Of a stretch of DNA of 45,426 nt, positions 17,584 through 26,517 are shown piece after piece. Source of the DNA: an uncultured Muribaculaceae bacterium (GTDB taxonomy: Bacteria; Bacteroidota; Bacteroidia; Bacteroidales; Muribaculaceae); contig CALUMJ010000018.1 in the NCBI GenBank assembly GCA_944321715.1, positions 1-45,426 of the forward strand. Reading direction: 5' to 3'. The translations under genes were made by a program, and so were the position numbers. The notes under the pieces were generated by a model. The model saw only the letters and a program-made list of their open reading frames with translations, was not told the DNA's origin and made no database searches. Within the stretch, counting starts at the first letter, position 1. Each line of letters starts with the position of its first letter.

Positions 17584-18687
17584 TTATTCTCGTTTCCTAT
17601 AACTAAACATGGCCAACAATGATGTCACTATGGCAAATGCTCCCAACATTGCAAATTCAAACGCATTTGAGGCCATTGTTCCACCTTTCAGATACACCGA
17701 GCGCAATATGTCGATAACATAATGGGGTGGATTGAAAAATGCCACCCATTGTGCCCACTCGGGCATAGACGCAATTGGTGTAAACAATCCGCTCATCAAG
17801 ATGAATATAATCATTATAAACATCATCAGGAACATGGCTTGCTGCATAGTCGCCGAATAATTGGATACTATCAACCCCAATGACGATACAACAAGTATAA
17901 ATATCGCAGCAGCAAGATAAATAGTAACAAAACTACCTTTAGGCACAAGTCCATACACAAGCCAGGCTACAGTGAAACCTATGGAAATGGCCAACATACC
18001 TATTACCCAATAAGGCAACAGTTTGGCAAATATAAAAGTCCACCGCCCTACCGGTGTTACATTTATTTGACTAATAGTACCGATTTCTTTCTCATTGACT
18101 ATGTTTAGCGCTGGCAAGAAACCACAAAGTATAATCAATACTATGACAATAAGTGCTGGAACCATAAATTTCTTATAATCCAACAATTCATTATAAAGAT
18201 TTCGTACAATCACATCTACAGGCTTCACCACATCCCGTCCATTCTCAACAGCGATTTCAGTGCTGAAATCGCCAACAAGCATATTCATGTAGTTTGCGCC
18301 AAGGCTGCCTCGACTACCATTAACAGAATTGGCCGATACCTGAAACTCTGCGTTACCTTCATGTATCAAAATTTTTTCAAAACCATCGGGAATTTCAAGT
18401 ACCAAATCGGCTTCATGACTCTCAACCATCGCCAATGCTTGCCAGTATGACGCAGTTGTACCTACCAAATTGAAATACCTCGAACCATCGATTTTGTGCG
18501 TCAGCCGTTGCGACATGACCGTATTGTCTGCATCAACTACAACCACATTTACATTTTCCACTTCAAACGACGTAGCCCAAGGCATTACCAACAATACAAT
18601 CACAGGGAACATCATTACAATGCGAGGGAAAATGGGATTCCTCAGAAATTGTTTAACTTCTTTTTCTAACAAATATTTCAATACCAT
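17584..18687 (-). CDS. ABC-2 type efflux permease (YbhR/YhhJ-like)
   Basis: A 367-residue ABC-2 permease. One N-terminal helix (residues about 20-40) is followed by a large extracytoplasmic domain (about 45-180) and five C-terminal helices, with the ABC-2 hallmark NEKEIGTISQINVTPVGRW before the second helix. An ideal AAAGGAGGT stands 7 nt before the ATG at 18687, so I use that start and not the ATG at 18705, which lies within the ribosome site. It is the last gene of the seven-gene efflux operon and pairs with the neighbouring permease. Confidence 0.87.
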   Translation of the reverse strand: MVLKYLLEKEVKQFLRNPIFPRIVMMFPVIVLLVMPWATSFEVENVNVVVVDADNTVMSQRLTHKIDGSRYFNLVGTTASYWQALAMVESHEADLVLEIPDGFEKILIHEGNAEFQVSANSVNGSRGSLGANYMNMLVGDFSTEIAVENGRDVVKPVDVIVRNLYNELLDYKKFMVPALIVIVLIILCGFLPALNIVNEKEIGTISQINVTPVGRWTFIFAKLLPYWVIGMLAISIGFTVAWLVYGLVPKGSFVTIYLAAAIFILVVSSLGLIVSNYSATMQQAMFLMMFIMIIFILMSGLFTPIASMPEWAQWVAFFNPPHYVIDILRSVYLKGGTMASNAFEFAMLGAFAIVTSLLAMFSYRKRE

Positions 18688-18701
18688 CTCACTACCTCCT
18701 T

Positions 18702-19799
18702 TCAATCGAGCCTGTCGTTGAATTTTTTTACACTTAGTGCCAACATTGCAACGAGCATGACAAAGATTACCACGAACTCATGCAATACTGCCGAAAACGG
18801 CAGACCCTCAATCATCAATTTCTTCACGATACTTATAAACCATCTTGCTGGAACTATCATTGACAGATATTGCAATGGCCAAGGTAGGTTTTCACATGGA
18901 TAAATCATTCCCGACAGCAATATTGTAGGCAAAAGTATCATTATTATAGACATTAAAATTGCTGTGACCTGGGTTTTCATCACTGTAGAAATAAAAAGGC
19001 CTATTGACAACGCCAGAAGTATATACAACATGCACGACAACAAAAGTCCGCCAAGGCTGCCTGCAACTGGCACCCCAAGCACGTAAATCGACAGCAATAA
19101 TATTGTCGCCAAGTTAAAGCATGAAACAGTGAAATACGGTATTACTTTTGCCAACAAAATCATCCATGCTCTCGTCGGCGAGACGAGCAACACTTCCATC
19201 GTTCCAGTTTCTTTTTCTCTCACAATCGCTATTGATGTCATCATGGCACATATCAGCATCAATATCAACCCCATCAATCCTGGCACAAAATTATAAGAAC
19301 TATCCATCGTCGGATTATATAGTAGTCGTGTATGTGCGTCTATCGGCGCAGCCGAATCTGTCTTTTCGGCATAATATTGCGAAATTATGGTATTAACAAT
19401 TGCCGCGCTCGATGTTGCCGTATTCGGGTCACAAGCATCAACAAGTAATTCAACAGAACATTTCTTTCCACCCAATGGAGGATTACCAAAATTTTCATCA
19501 AAATAGACCACAATATCAACTTGCCCTGCCAACAACGCATTACTGGCATCTTGTATTGAACCACAACGGCCTGCATTGTTAAATGCTTCATTCGACCATA
19601 TTTTATTCATTACCTGTGTTATATCGGAATTCTCCTCATGAGCATAGTAAGCCACATCTATGTTTTCAATCTCGATGGATATTGCAAAGCCAAAGATTAA
19701 TATCATCACTATTGGCAATACAATGAGAATGAGCATTGTGCGTTTATCGCGCAATATCAACAGGAATTCTTTTTTTACAAATGACCCCATTCTTGCCAT
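18702..19799 (-). CDS. ABC-2 type efflux permease (YbhS-like)
   Basis: A 365-residue ABC-2 permease with the same layout as its downstream partner. The N-terminal helix is TMLILIVLPIVMILIFGFAI, followed by a large outer domain. REKETGTMEVLLVSPTRAW precedes the remaining five helices. The start at 19799 is preceded by AAGGAGGA at good spacing and directly abuts the stop of the ATPase gene. Together the two permeases would form the inner-membrane channel of a tripartite exporter with the HlyD and TolC proteins upstream. Confidence 0.87.
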   Translation of the reverse strand: MARMGSFVKKEFLLILRDKRTMLILIVLPIVMILIFGFAISIEIENIDVAYYAHEENSDITQVMNKIWSNEAFNNAGRCGSIQDASNALLAGQVDIVVYFDENFGNPPLGGKKCSVELLVDACDPNTATSSAAIVNTIISQYYAEKTDSAAPIDAHTRLLYNPTMDSSYNFVPGLMGLILMLICAMMTSIAIVREKETGTMEVLLVSPTRAWMILLAKVIPYFTVSCFNLATILLLSIYVLGVPVAGSLGGLLLSCMLYILLALSIGLFISTVMKTQVTAILMSIIMILLPTILLSGMIYPCENLPWPLQYLSMIVPARWFISIVKKLMIEGLPFSAVLHEFVVIFVMLVAMLALSVKKFNDRLD

Positions 19800-19800
19800 G

Positions 19801-20544
19801 TCACCCTTCCTCCTTACCATTCTTGTCAACAAGTGTGCGAAACACTTCATCCATCGATTCCACTTTATAATAATCTTTGAGCCGCAAAGGCGTGTCGAGT
19901 GCTGCAATTCGTCCATCTACCATTATCGACACACGGTCGCAATATTCTGCCTCATCCATGTAATGTGTAGTCACAAACACCGTGATACCTTCCCTTGCTG
20001 CCCCATATATCAGTTCCCAAAATTGACGACGCGCTATCGGGTCAACCCCTCCTGTCGGTTCATCAAGGAAAACAATACTGGGCTTATGCAATATAGCTAC
20101 CGAAAACGCAAGCCTTTGTTTCCATCCAAGCGGCAAATCACACACCATGCTTTCACGCATTGCCATTAGCCCGATTTTACTAAGCATGGCATCACCTAAT
20201 GTCTTTATCTCGTTCTCTGGCATACGGTAGATTCCTGCAAACAGGCGTATATTCTCCCATACTTTTAAATCTTCGTAAAGCGAGAACTTTTGGCTCATAT
20301 AACCAATACTGCGTTTTACTTTCTCCGGTTCTGTTTTAATGTCATAGCCCGCCACATACCCATTGCCCGACGTCGGCCGGCTCAATCCACATAACATACG
20401 CATGGCTGTTGTCTTCCCAGCTCCGTTTGCTCCAAGGAATCCGAAAATTTCACCTCGCCGTACATAAAAACTTATATTGTCAACTGCCGTGAAATCTCCA
20501 AACCGCTTCGTTAAATTACTAACTACAATTACATCATTTTCCAT
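19801..20544 (-). CDS. ABC transporter ATPase (second half of a YbhF-like pair)
   Basis: A 247-residue ABC ATPase. Walker A is GANGAGKTT, the Q-loop lies near YMSQKF, Walker B is IVFLDEPTGGVDP, and the switch His is in VTTHYMDEA. The signature motif reads LPLGWKQRLA and not LSGGQ, a variant found in the second ATPase domain of YbhF-type exporters. The start at 20544 gives MENDVIVVSNLTKRFG and overlaps the upstream ATPase gene by 11 nt. Longer in-frame extensions upstream are only read-through of that gene. Confidence 0.9.
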   Translation of the reverse strand: MENDVIVVSNLTKRFGDFTAVDNISFYVRRGEIFGFLGANGAGKTTAMRMLCGLSRPTSGNGYVAGYDIKTEPEKVKRSIGYMSQKFSLYEDLKVWENIRLFAGIYRMPENEIKTLGDAMLSKIGLMAMRESMVCDLPLGWKQRLAFSVAILHKPSIVFLDEPTGGVDPIARRQFWELIYGAAREGITVFVTTHYMDEAEYCDRVSIMVDGRIAALDTPLRLKDYYKVESMDEVFRTLVDKNGKEEG

Positions 20545-21448
20545 CTTTTCCAACGACATACTCAATGAAACAATCTTCAACCGTGGGTGATAGCGGTTCG
20601 ACCAGCACATCTTCATATCCATTGCCTGCGAGGAACGAACATAACTTTTCTTTAGTGGTATCGGCAACCACGTGCAGCGAATTGCCAAATGAATTACACA
20701 GTTCCACCTCAGGGCATGAACGCAACACAAGCAGCAAATCATACACATCGCCACCAGTCACTTTCCACAATCGCTTATCAAATTCTTGGATAATCTCATC
20801 GGGAGTACCTGACTTAACGATTCGACCGTTAAGCATCATTGCAATGCGATGGCACTTGTATGCTTCGTCCATATATGGCGTAGAAACAATTATAGTCATA
20901 CCAGCGCCCGACAACCGCTTCAATATCTCCCAAAATTCATATCTCGAAACAGGGTCAACACCCGTTGTCGGTTCGTCAAGTAGCAACACCTCGGGATGGT
21001 GTATCAACGAGCAGCAAAGTGCCAGTTTCTGCTTCATCCCCCCCGACAGTTTGCCTGCACGACGACGTTTAAATGGTTCTAATGCGCAATATATATCTTT
21101 GATATAGTGGTAATTTGCAGTAACTGTTGTTCCGAAAACCGATGCGAAAAAATCCAAATTCTCTTCGACTGTAAGGTCTTGGTACAGTGAAAAACGTCCA
21201 GGCATATACCCTAATATTCTTCTTATTGAGTGGTAATCTGCAATACCATCATAATCACCAACTTTTATTTCGCCACTGTCAGGCAGGACAAGCGTAGCAA
21301 TCATGCGTAACAATGTGCTTTTTCCCGCTCCATCAGGTCCGATTATGCCCAACAGTTCGCCCGCCGCTACATTGAGCGAAACATTATCGACAGCAACAGT
21401 CGAACCATATTTTTTAGATATATTTACTATGTTTACGCCAAGACCCAT
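20534..21448 (-). CDS. ABC transporter ATPase (first half of a YbhF-like pair)
   Basis: A 304-residue ABC ATPase with Walker A GPDGAGKST near residue 38, a canonical signature LSGGMKQKLAL and Walker B VLLLDEPTTGVDP. A C-terminal extension of about 80 residues is present, as in ABC-2 drug exporters. The H-loop region reads IVSTPYMDEA, with Pro where the switch His is usual (TTHYMDE). That hints that the two ATPases work as an asymmetric heterodimer with one degenerate site each. It overlaps HlyD by 1 nt (TAATG) and the second ATPase by 11 nt. Confidence 0.9.
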   Translation of the reverse strand: MGLGVNIVNISKKYGSTVAVDNVSLNVAAGELLGIIGPDGAGKSTLLRMIATLVLPDSGEIKVGDYDGIADYHSIRRILGYMPGRFSLYQDLTVEENLDFFASVFGTTVTANYHYIKDIYCALEPFKRRRAGKLSGGMKQKLALCCSLIHHPEVLLLDEPTTGVDPVSRYEFWEILKRLSGAGMTIIVSTPYMDEAYKCHRIAMMLNGRIVKSGTPDEIIQEFDKRLWKVTGGDVYDLLLVLRSCPEVELCNSFGNSLHVVADTTKEKLCSFLAGNGYEDVLVEPLSPTVEDCFIEYVVGKDGK

Positions 21449-22338
21449 TACAATATTATTTTACCATACATTCCTATCTTCAACCAACCATCATTTATCA
21501 CTTTTATTTTAACAGCATATACAAGGTTCTGCCTGTCATCACCAGCCTGTATGTTCTTCGGTGTAAATTCTGCCTTATCGGCAATCCACGCCACGGTTCC
21601 TTCATACGTTCTTCCATCAATGTCACTCACCACCGTTATTTTCTGTCCAAGTTGTACATTGGCAAGATGTTTGGCTGTAACATAAACTCTCAAAAACAGA
21701 TGCTGAATATCGGCTATTTTAAACAATGGCTGGCCGACAGCTGCAAACTCACCCTCTTCGGCATATTTTGCCAAAATTGTTCCTCCAATGGGAGAAATTA
21801 TATGGCACCGCGCCAGCTTGTCATCGACTTGCGCTACTTGCACATCGACCGCCGACCTCTGCTCCTCCAGGCTGTTCAGATTATTGTTCAGCGTTGATTG
21901 CAACGCATCTAAATTGCTTTCAAGCACTCGTATCTCGGCATTAATGTCATCCAGTTGCTTGTCGGTTGCTGCATTTGCGGCAATCAGCCGTTCAATTCGA
22001 GCTTTCTCATGTTTCTGTTTGTCGATTTGTACCTCCAACGATGCTATTTGTTTAGAAATTTCAGGGCGATTGCTTCGTATTGATTTGGCACTTTTCATCA
22101 ATTGCAACTTTGCGAGATACAATTGTACTGTGTCAACTATACCCACTTGCTCGCCTTTCGATATGCTATCACCTTCATCTATCGCAAACTCTACCAGCCG
22201 TCCAGCAATCTCGTTAGATACTGTCACTTCAGTAGCTTCAAAAAAGCCCACCACTTCAGTTCCATCACCATTATCGCATGCCGTCGCCGTAGCAAGCCAC
22301 ACCATGGCAATGACCGTTTTTTCTATTAATCGTTTCAT
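21448..22338 (-). CDS. HlyD-type membrane fusion lipoprotein (YbhG-like)
   Basis: A 296-residue periplasmic adaptor. The N-terminus MKRLIEKTVIAMVWLATATAC suggests a lipoprotein with Cys near 21. A biotinyl-lipoyl-like half (GRLVEFAIDEGDSISKGEQV) comes next. Residues about 70-165 form a long coiled-coil hairpin (KQIASLEVQIDKQKHEKARI and beyond). The second lipoyl half contains ISPIGGTILAKYAEEGEFA, followed by a beta-barrel. It would bridge the inner-membrane ABC exporter and the TolC channel. The start overlaps the tolC-like stop by 4 nt. Confidence 0.9.
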   Translation of the reverse strand: MKRLIEKTVIAMVWLATATACDNGDGTEVVGFFEATEVTVSNEIAGRLVEFAIDEGDSISKGEQVGIVDTVQLYLAKLQLMKSAKSIRSNRPEISKQIASLEVQIDKQKHEKARIERLIAANAATDKQLDDINAEIRVLESNLDALQSTLNNNLNSLEEQRSAVDVQVAQVDDKLARCHIISPIGGTILAKYAEEGEFAAVGQPLFKIADIQHLFLRVYVTAKHLANVQLGQKITVVSDIDGRTYEGTVAWIADKAEFTPKNIQAGDDRQNLVYAVKIKVINDGWLKIGMYGKIIL

Positions 22339-23621
22339 TGGTTAACTATATATTTTAATTTGTAAACAGAATGTAAGAGTTCTATCTCGTGTATATTCTT
22401 GGCTATGTGGGCGTTGTTCTCGTCCACAATGTCACGAAGCAAGTCGTTGACTGTGATAATGCCATCGCGCAACTTAGCCTCGCTTGCCTTTCTCACCAGT
22501 TTGCGCAAATCCATGATTTCACCGTCAACCTCGATTTCTTTACGTTTCATGTCAATCATCGCCTGTTGTTGTTCGGTGAGCAAGCTTATATTAAATTCAA
22601 ATGCTTCCTGTTCATTGTCAATATAGCGGCTCGATGCTTCAATATGCTTTAAGCGGCTGCTTCGGCGATACAATTCACCTATATTCCACTGCACCTTCAC
22701 GCCAAATATGAAATTGAATGACCAATCGTCATAGAACATTGCATCAAACATGTCGAACCCGGGGTTGCCGTAATATCCATTGGCAAAAAGCCCTATTTGC
22801 GGCATTATCGATGCCGATACCGATTGCCGTTGTACCTGCAATTGCTTACGACGAGCTTCATACACCGCAATCTCGGGACGATGGCTGGCATCGGTGCTGA
22901 ACAATCCTCCTACCACGGGTCGCTCAAATGTTTCATTGGCAATGTCACGGCCAACATACAATCCAAGCATACGCTTGTTGGCTGCGAGTGTGTATTCTAT
23001 CGTTATTCGGCTTTGCCGTGTTTCACATAATTTTGCTCTTATGGCTGCCACGTCACTCTCCATAGCAGTTCCATTGGCACGGCTGGCTTCAACTACAGCC
23101 AAGTTGCTATCAAGCACTCGTTGTAATTCGTCATTTAATGCCAATTGATTTTCATATAGCAGCACATTAAAATATAAGTCGTTGACGGCATCTACTATCT
23201 TATATAATTCCACATCGGTTTGGCTCATGCTCGCCTCCGCATCGGCCTGTGTTTTTTGTCGTTCTGCCTTTGTCTTGCCGCCATCCCATATCATTTGGGT
23301 CAATTCGGCACCTATGCTGTACTGGTCCTTGCTAAGACCTGCTATCGACGTACCAGTATTATTTGCAAACATTTGCCTGACGCTCTCGGGAAACGATGTC
23401 ACCGCATTTTGCCACGATGCTTGTCCATAAACGTTGAATTGTGGCAGATAATTCTTCGATGCCACATCAGCATCGGCCGCCGAAATCTCATTTATGGCTT
23501 CATATTGCTTTATCAGCGGATAGTTCTCTCGTGCAAGTCTTTGGCACTCATCAAGCGTTATCGCCGATGCAAAACTTGGCAACATTGCCAATGTGATAAG
23601 CCATTTTACTTTACTTTTCAT
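22335..23621 (-). CDS. TolC-family outer membrane efflux protein
   Basis: A 428-residue outer membrane factor. The signal peptide (about 20 residues, ending ASA) is followed by two internally related halves rich in long amphipathic helices. ITLDECQRLARENYPLIKQY at the mature N-terminus is diagnostic of the family. Three copies would form an outer-membrane barrel with a periplasmic tunnel. It lies 4 nt after the tetR stop and is coupled to hlyD by an ATGA overlap, completing the tripartite pump inside one operon. Confidence 0.92.
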   Translation of the reverse strand: MKSKVKWLITLAMLPSFASAITLDECQRLARENYPLIKQYEAINEISAADADVASKNYLPQFNVYGQASWQNAVTSFPESVRQMFANNTGTSIAGLSKDQYSIGAELTQMIWDGGKTKAERQKTQADAEASMSQTDVELYKIVDAVNDLYFNVLLYENQLALNDELQRVLDSNLAVVEASRANGTAMESDVAAIRAKLCETRQSRITIEYTLAANKRMLGLYVGRDIANETFERPVVGGLFSTDASHRPEIAVYEARRKQLQVQRQSVSASIMPQIGLFANGYYGNPGFDMFDAMFYDDWSFNFIFGVKVQWNIGELYRRSSRLKHIEASSRYIDNEQEAFEFNISLLTEQQQAMIDMKRKEIEVDGEIMDLRKLVRKASEAKLRDGIITVNDLLRDIVDENNAHIAKNIHEIELLHSVYKLKYIVNQ

Positions 23622-23625
23622 AATC

Positions 23626-24246
23626 TCATCTATCTATCAGAATTCTACGCATTATCACTTCCACATTTTCACGTTTGCGAGCTTCAAGCATCGCTTTCTC
23701 CGACGCATACAGCATTGTAGCAAATTCGCCAAGCACAGGCAAGGCCACAAATGTAAACACATTAAGCGACACTATATCAACCACGAGGTCAAACACTGTT
23801 ATCGGCCTAATAACACCTTCCTCAACAGCTGCATCAATCTCGCGCTGCACCTTTTCAAACACACGTTGCATCTTGTCATGCATCTGTACAATGAGAAGGT
23901 TGTCTCCTTTCGAAAAAACTTCGTTTATAATAAAACGCGGCAACAACGGATTGGCCATAATAAAATCGAAATGCGACTCCATCCCTATTTTTATGCGTTG
24001 CACTATATCAAGGCCTGGCATTGAAAACGATGCGACAAACGACTTTATAACCATCTCTATCTTGTCGTTTAATATTTTCTCATACAAGTTGCGCTTGCTT
24101 CGATAATAATAATGAAGCATGGCATGTGTCACCCCAGCCCGCTCGGCTATCGCCACAGTCTTGGCACCGTCATACCCTTTCGTTAAAAATTCGACTTCGG
24201 CAGCCTGTAATATAGCTTTTTCGGTATTGTTGTCTTTGCTTTTCAT
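23626..24246 (-). CDS. TetR-family regulator of the efflux operon (CecR-like)
   Basis: From the ATG at 24246 this is a 206-residue TetR-family repressor. The N-terminal helix-turn-helix reads EKAILQAAEVEFLTKGYDGA, then VAIAERAGVTHAMLHYYYRS, and the ligand-binding helical domain covers the rest. It is the first gene of the efflux operon, as CecR accompanies YbhGFSR in enterobacteria, so autoregulation and control of the pump are likely. An inverted repeat right at the presumed start site (24261-24289) is a good operator candidate. A start 7 codons upstream is possible but would lie closer to that operator. Confidence 0.88.
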   Translation of the reverse strand: MKSKDNNTEKAILQAAEVEFLTKGYDGAKTVAIAERAGVTHAMLHYYYRSKRNLYEKILNDKIEMVIKSFVASFSMPGLDIVQRIKIGMESHFDFIMANPLLPRFIINEVFSKGDNLLIVQMHDKMQRVFEKVQREIDAAVEEGVIRPITVFDLVVDIVSLNVFTFVALPVLGEFATMLYASEKAMLEARKRENVEVIMRRILIDR

Positions 24247-24260
24247 ACAAACACATTTGT

Positions 24261-24297
24261 CTAACAAATTAAATTAACAATCTTGTTAGCAAAGATA
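24261..24297 (-). promoter_or_regulatory. Efflux operon promoter with TetR-type operator
   Basis: On the minus strand TATCTTTG (24290-24297) is a perfect -7 box. Immediately downstream, CTAACAA (24261-24267) and TTGTTAG (24283-24289) form an inverted repeat. It is spaced as expected for a TetR operator covering the transcription start. Confidence 0.55.
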
Positions 24298-24303
24298 ACA
24301 ATG

Positions 24304-24329
24304 AAAAACGCACCTGCAAACAGGTGCGT
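24304..24329 (-). terminator. Terminator of the cytidylate-kinase-like gene
   Basis: On the minus strand ACGCACCTG-TTTG-CAGGTGCGT is a perfect 9-bp stem followed by TTTTT, 36 nt after the stop at 24365. It isolates this gene from the efflux operon promoter. Confidence 0.8.
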
Positions 24330-24364
24330 CATCATTTAACATTATTTCAAATTATACATGACTT

Positions 24365-24997
24365 TCAATCCTTCAGCCGCAAATGCACATAGTCCACTAT
24401 CACCTTGCACACCTCCTGTGAGGTAAGTTTCGACGAATCAATCGACAAGTCGTATGATGCCGCATCGCCCCACGTTTTATCTGTATAGAAATTATAATAG
24501 CTCGAACGCAACTTGTCTTTCTTTGCGGCAAGTGCCTTGGCTGCATCTACGGTGTCGCAATCGTTGCGCTTCATAATTCGTGCAATGCGAGCCTCTATCG
24601 AAGCATGAATAAACACACTTATCAACCTTGGATTGGAACGAAGCACATAGTCGGCACTGCGGCCAACTATCACACATGACGACCGCTCGGCAAGTTGCTT
24701 CATTACCGAGCATTGAGCCGAGTAAATACTATCGTCCGACATTGGCGTGTTGCCGAGCAAATAAGCACCAGAATTAAATCCAAGGTTGAATGACCACAAA
24801 TTAGAGAAAAACGACGGCGTGCGTTCATCTGCGGCTTCAAATAATTCTTGATTTACTCCCGACGACTTGGCTGCCTCGGTCAACAATTCTTTGTCGTAAT
24901 ATTCTATTCCTAACGCATCGGCAACCATCTTGCCTATTTCTCTGCCACCGCTGCCATACTGGCGCCCAATGGTTATCACATATTTTTTACCGTCCAT
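24365..24997 (-). CDS. Cytidylate kinase-like family protein
   Basis: The 210-residue protein starts with a P-loop-like segment, ITIGRQYGSGGREIGKMVAD. A YYDKELLTEAAKSSG region, a CVIVGRSADYVLR strand near residue 110 and a basic lid-like RIARIMKRNDCD follow. This is the cytidylate-kinase-like (AAA_26) family found widely in Bacteroidetes and Firmicutes. It is distinct from the essential Cmk, and its phosphoryl acceptor is unknown. The gene is monocistronic, with a -7 box (25032-25039, minus) and its own terminator. Confidence 0.82.
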   Translation of the reverse strand: MDGKKYVITIGRQYGSGGREIGKMVADALGIEYYDKELLTEAAKSSGVNQELFEAADERTPSFFSNLWSFNLGFNSGAYLLGNTPMSDDSIYSAQCSVMKQLAERSSCVIVGRSADYVLRSNPRLISVFIHASIEARIARIMKRNDCDTVDAAKALAAKKDKLRSSYYNFYTDKTWGDAASYDLSIDSSKLTSQEVCKVIVDYVHLRLKD

Positions 24998-25031
24998 ATC
25001 CCTTACTGTTTTAAATGTACTCGAATATACA

Positions 25032-25039
25032 CAAATTTA
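25032..25039 (-). promoter_or_regulatory. -7 box of the cytidylate-kinase-like gene
   Basis: TAAATTTG on the minus strand matches TAnnTTTG about 35 nt before the ATG. Confidence 0.4.
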
Positions 25040-25212
25040 AACGCACCGGCAAATCAGCAGCACCGATTTTACATTTTTTTACAAAATTGTCCATGAGGCA
25101 CATAAAATAACCCGCCACAACCAAGCACAAAAAATGCCAACAGCTACCATTGTATCGCTTTTTTAATTACCTTAGCAATCGAAATCTAAAACCCCAAAAC
25201 CATAAAAAGACT

Positions 25213-26319
25213 ATGATTATTGGCATTCCTAAAGAAATCAAGAACAACGAAAACCGTGTGGGTATGACTCCCGCCGGCGTGTCCGAACTTATCCGACATG
25301 GGCATAAAGTATATGTACAACACACAGCCGGAACAGGGTCGGGATTTAGCGATGATGAATATGTTGCGGCAGGTGCCGAGATTTTGCCCGACATCGAAAG
25401 CACGTATGCCATTGCCGACATGATTGTAAAAGTAAAAGAGCCCATAGCTCCTGAATATCCATTAATAAAGGAAAACCAACTCATATTCACCTACTTCCAC
25501 TTCGCTTCAGACCGCCAACTGACCGAGTCAATGGTTGCCTCCAAGGCCGTATGCCTTGCATACGAAACGGTCGAACTCGACGACCACTCGCTTCCCCTGC
25601 TAATCCCAATGAGCGAAGTGGCAGGACGTATGTCGGTGCAAGAGGGCGCACGCTTCCTCGAAAAGCCGCAACAAGGCAAAGGCATTCTGTTAGGCGGCGT
25701 ACCAGGTGTGAAGCCAGCGAAAGTCCTCGTCCTCGGCGGAGGCACAGTGGGAACCAATGCCGCTACCATGGCTGCCGGAATGGGTGCAGATGTCACTATT
25801 ACCGACATTAACCTAAAACGGTTACGTTATCTCGATGAAATCTTGCCAAAAAACATCAAAACCCTATACTCGTCGCGCCACAACATCGAAAAAGAATTAC
25901 CGACAGTTGACCTCGTTATAGGTTCGGTTCTAATCCCAGGCGATAAAGCCCCACACCTAATCACACACGACATGCTCGGCATGATGCAGCCTGGCACTGT
26001 GCTTGTCGATGTCGCCATCGACCAAGGTGGCTGTTTTGAAACTTCACACCCCACCTCGCACTCCGAACCAATATACATCGTAGATGGAATTGTGCATTAT
26101 GCCGTTGCAAACATTCCGGGAGCCGTGCCATATACCTCCACAATGGCTCTCACCAATGCCACAATGCCTTATGCAATAGCCCTTGCCGACAAGGGATGGC
26201 AACAAGCCTGTCGCGACGACAAAGCCCTTGCACTCGGGCTAAACATCGTGTGTGGCAAAATAACCTATAAAGCCGTGGCCGACGTATGGGACATGCCATA
26301 CGAACCGCTCCAACTGTAA
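25213..26319 (+). CDS. ald: Alanine dehydrogenase
   Basis: From the ATG at 25213 this is a 368-residue enzyme of the usual length. MIIGIPKEIKNNENRVGMTP is the family N-terminus, with the substrate-binding Arg in NENRVG. MVKVKEP-like IVKVKEP carries the catalytic Lys region, and the NAD-binding motif is VLVLGGGTVGTNAA near residue 175. The C-terminal VANIPGAVPYTSTMALTNAT segment is also diagnostic. It reversibly deaminates L-alanine to pyruvate and ammonia using NAD. A longer in-frame start at 25150 lacks family support. A strong terminator follows. Confidence 0.95.
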   Translation: MIIGIPKEIKNNENRVGMTPAGVSELIRHGHKVYVQHTAGTGSGFSDDEYVAAGAEILPDIESTYAIADMIVKVKEPIAPEYPLIKENQLIFTYFHFASDRQLTESMVASKAVCLAYETVELDDHSLPLLIPMSEVAGRMSVQEGARFLEKPQQGKGILLGGVPGVKPAKVLVLGGGTVGTNAATMAAGMGADVTITDINLKRLRYLDEILPKNIKTLYSSRHNIEKELPTVDLVIGSVLIPGDKAPHLITHDMLGMMQPGTVLVDVAIDQGGCFETSHPTSHSEPIYIVDGIVHYAVANIPGAVPYTSTMALTNATMPYAIALADKGWQQACRDDKALALGLNIVCGKITYKAVADVWDMPYEPLQL

Positions 26320-26338
26320 ACCCGAGAAACAAAACAAA

Positions 26339-26382
26339 AAAATGGCTAACACCGCAAAAGAATTAGTGTTAGCCATTTTTTC
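26339..26382 (+). terminator. Terminator of ald
   Basis: AAAATGGCTAACAC (26339-26352) pairs perfectly with GTGTTAGCCATTTT (26366-26379), followed by more T residues. Confidence 0.88.
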
Positions 26383-26412
26383 TTGTTTCTACTATTTGAT
26401 ATCAGAATCGCC

Positions 26413-26449
26413 ATAAAAAAGCGGAGCAGAAACCACCGTCCTGCTCCGC
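26413..26449 (-). terminator. Terminator of the EPS operon
   Basis: GCGGAGCAG (26421-26429) pairs with CTGCTCCGC (26441-26449). On the minus strand the stem is followed by TTTTTTAT. It lies about 70 nt after the last EPS gene. Confidence 0.85.
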
Positions 26450-26517
26450 AACATTACCACATTTCTATCAATTCATACTATCATTTCGTCATCTTACCAC
26501 TAAATATCCCTTAAACA

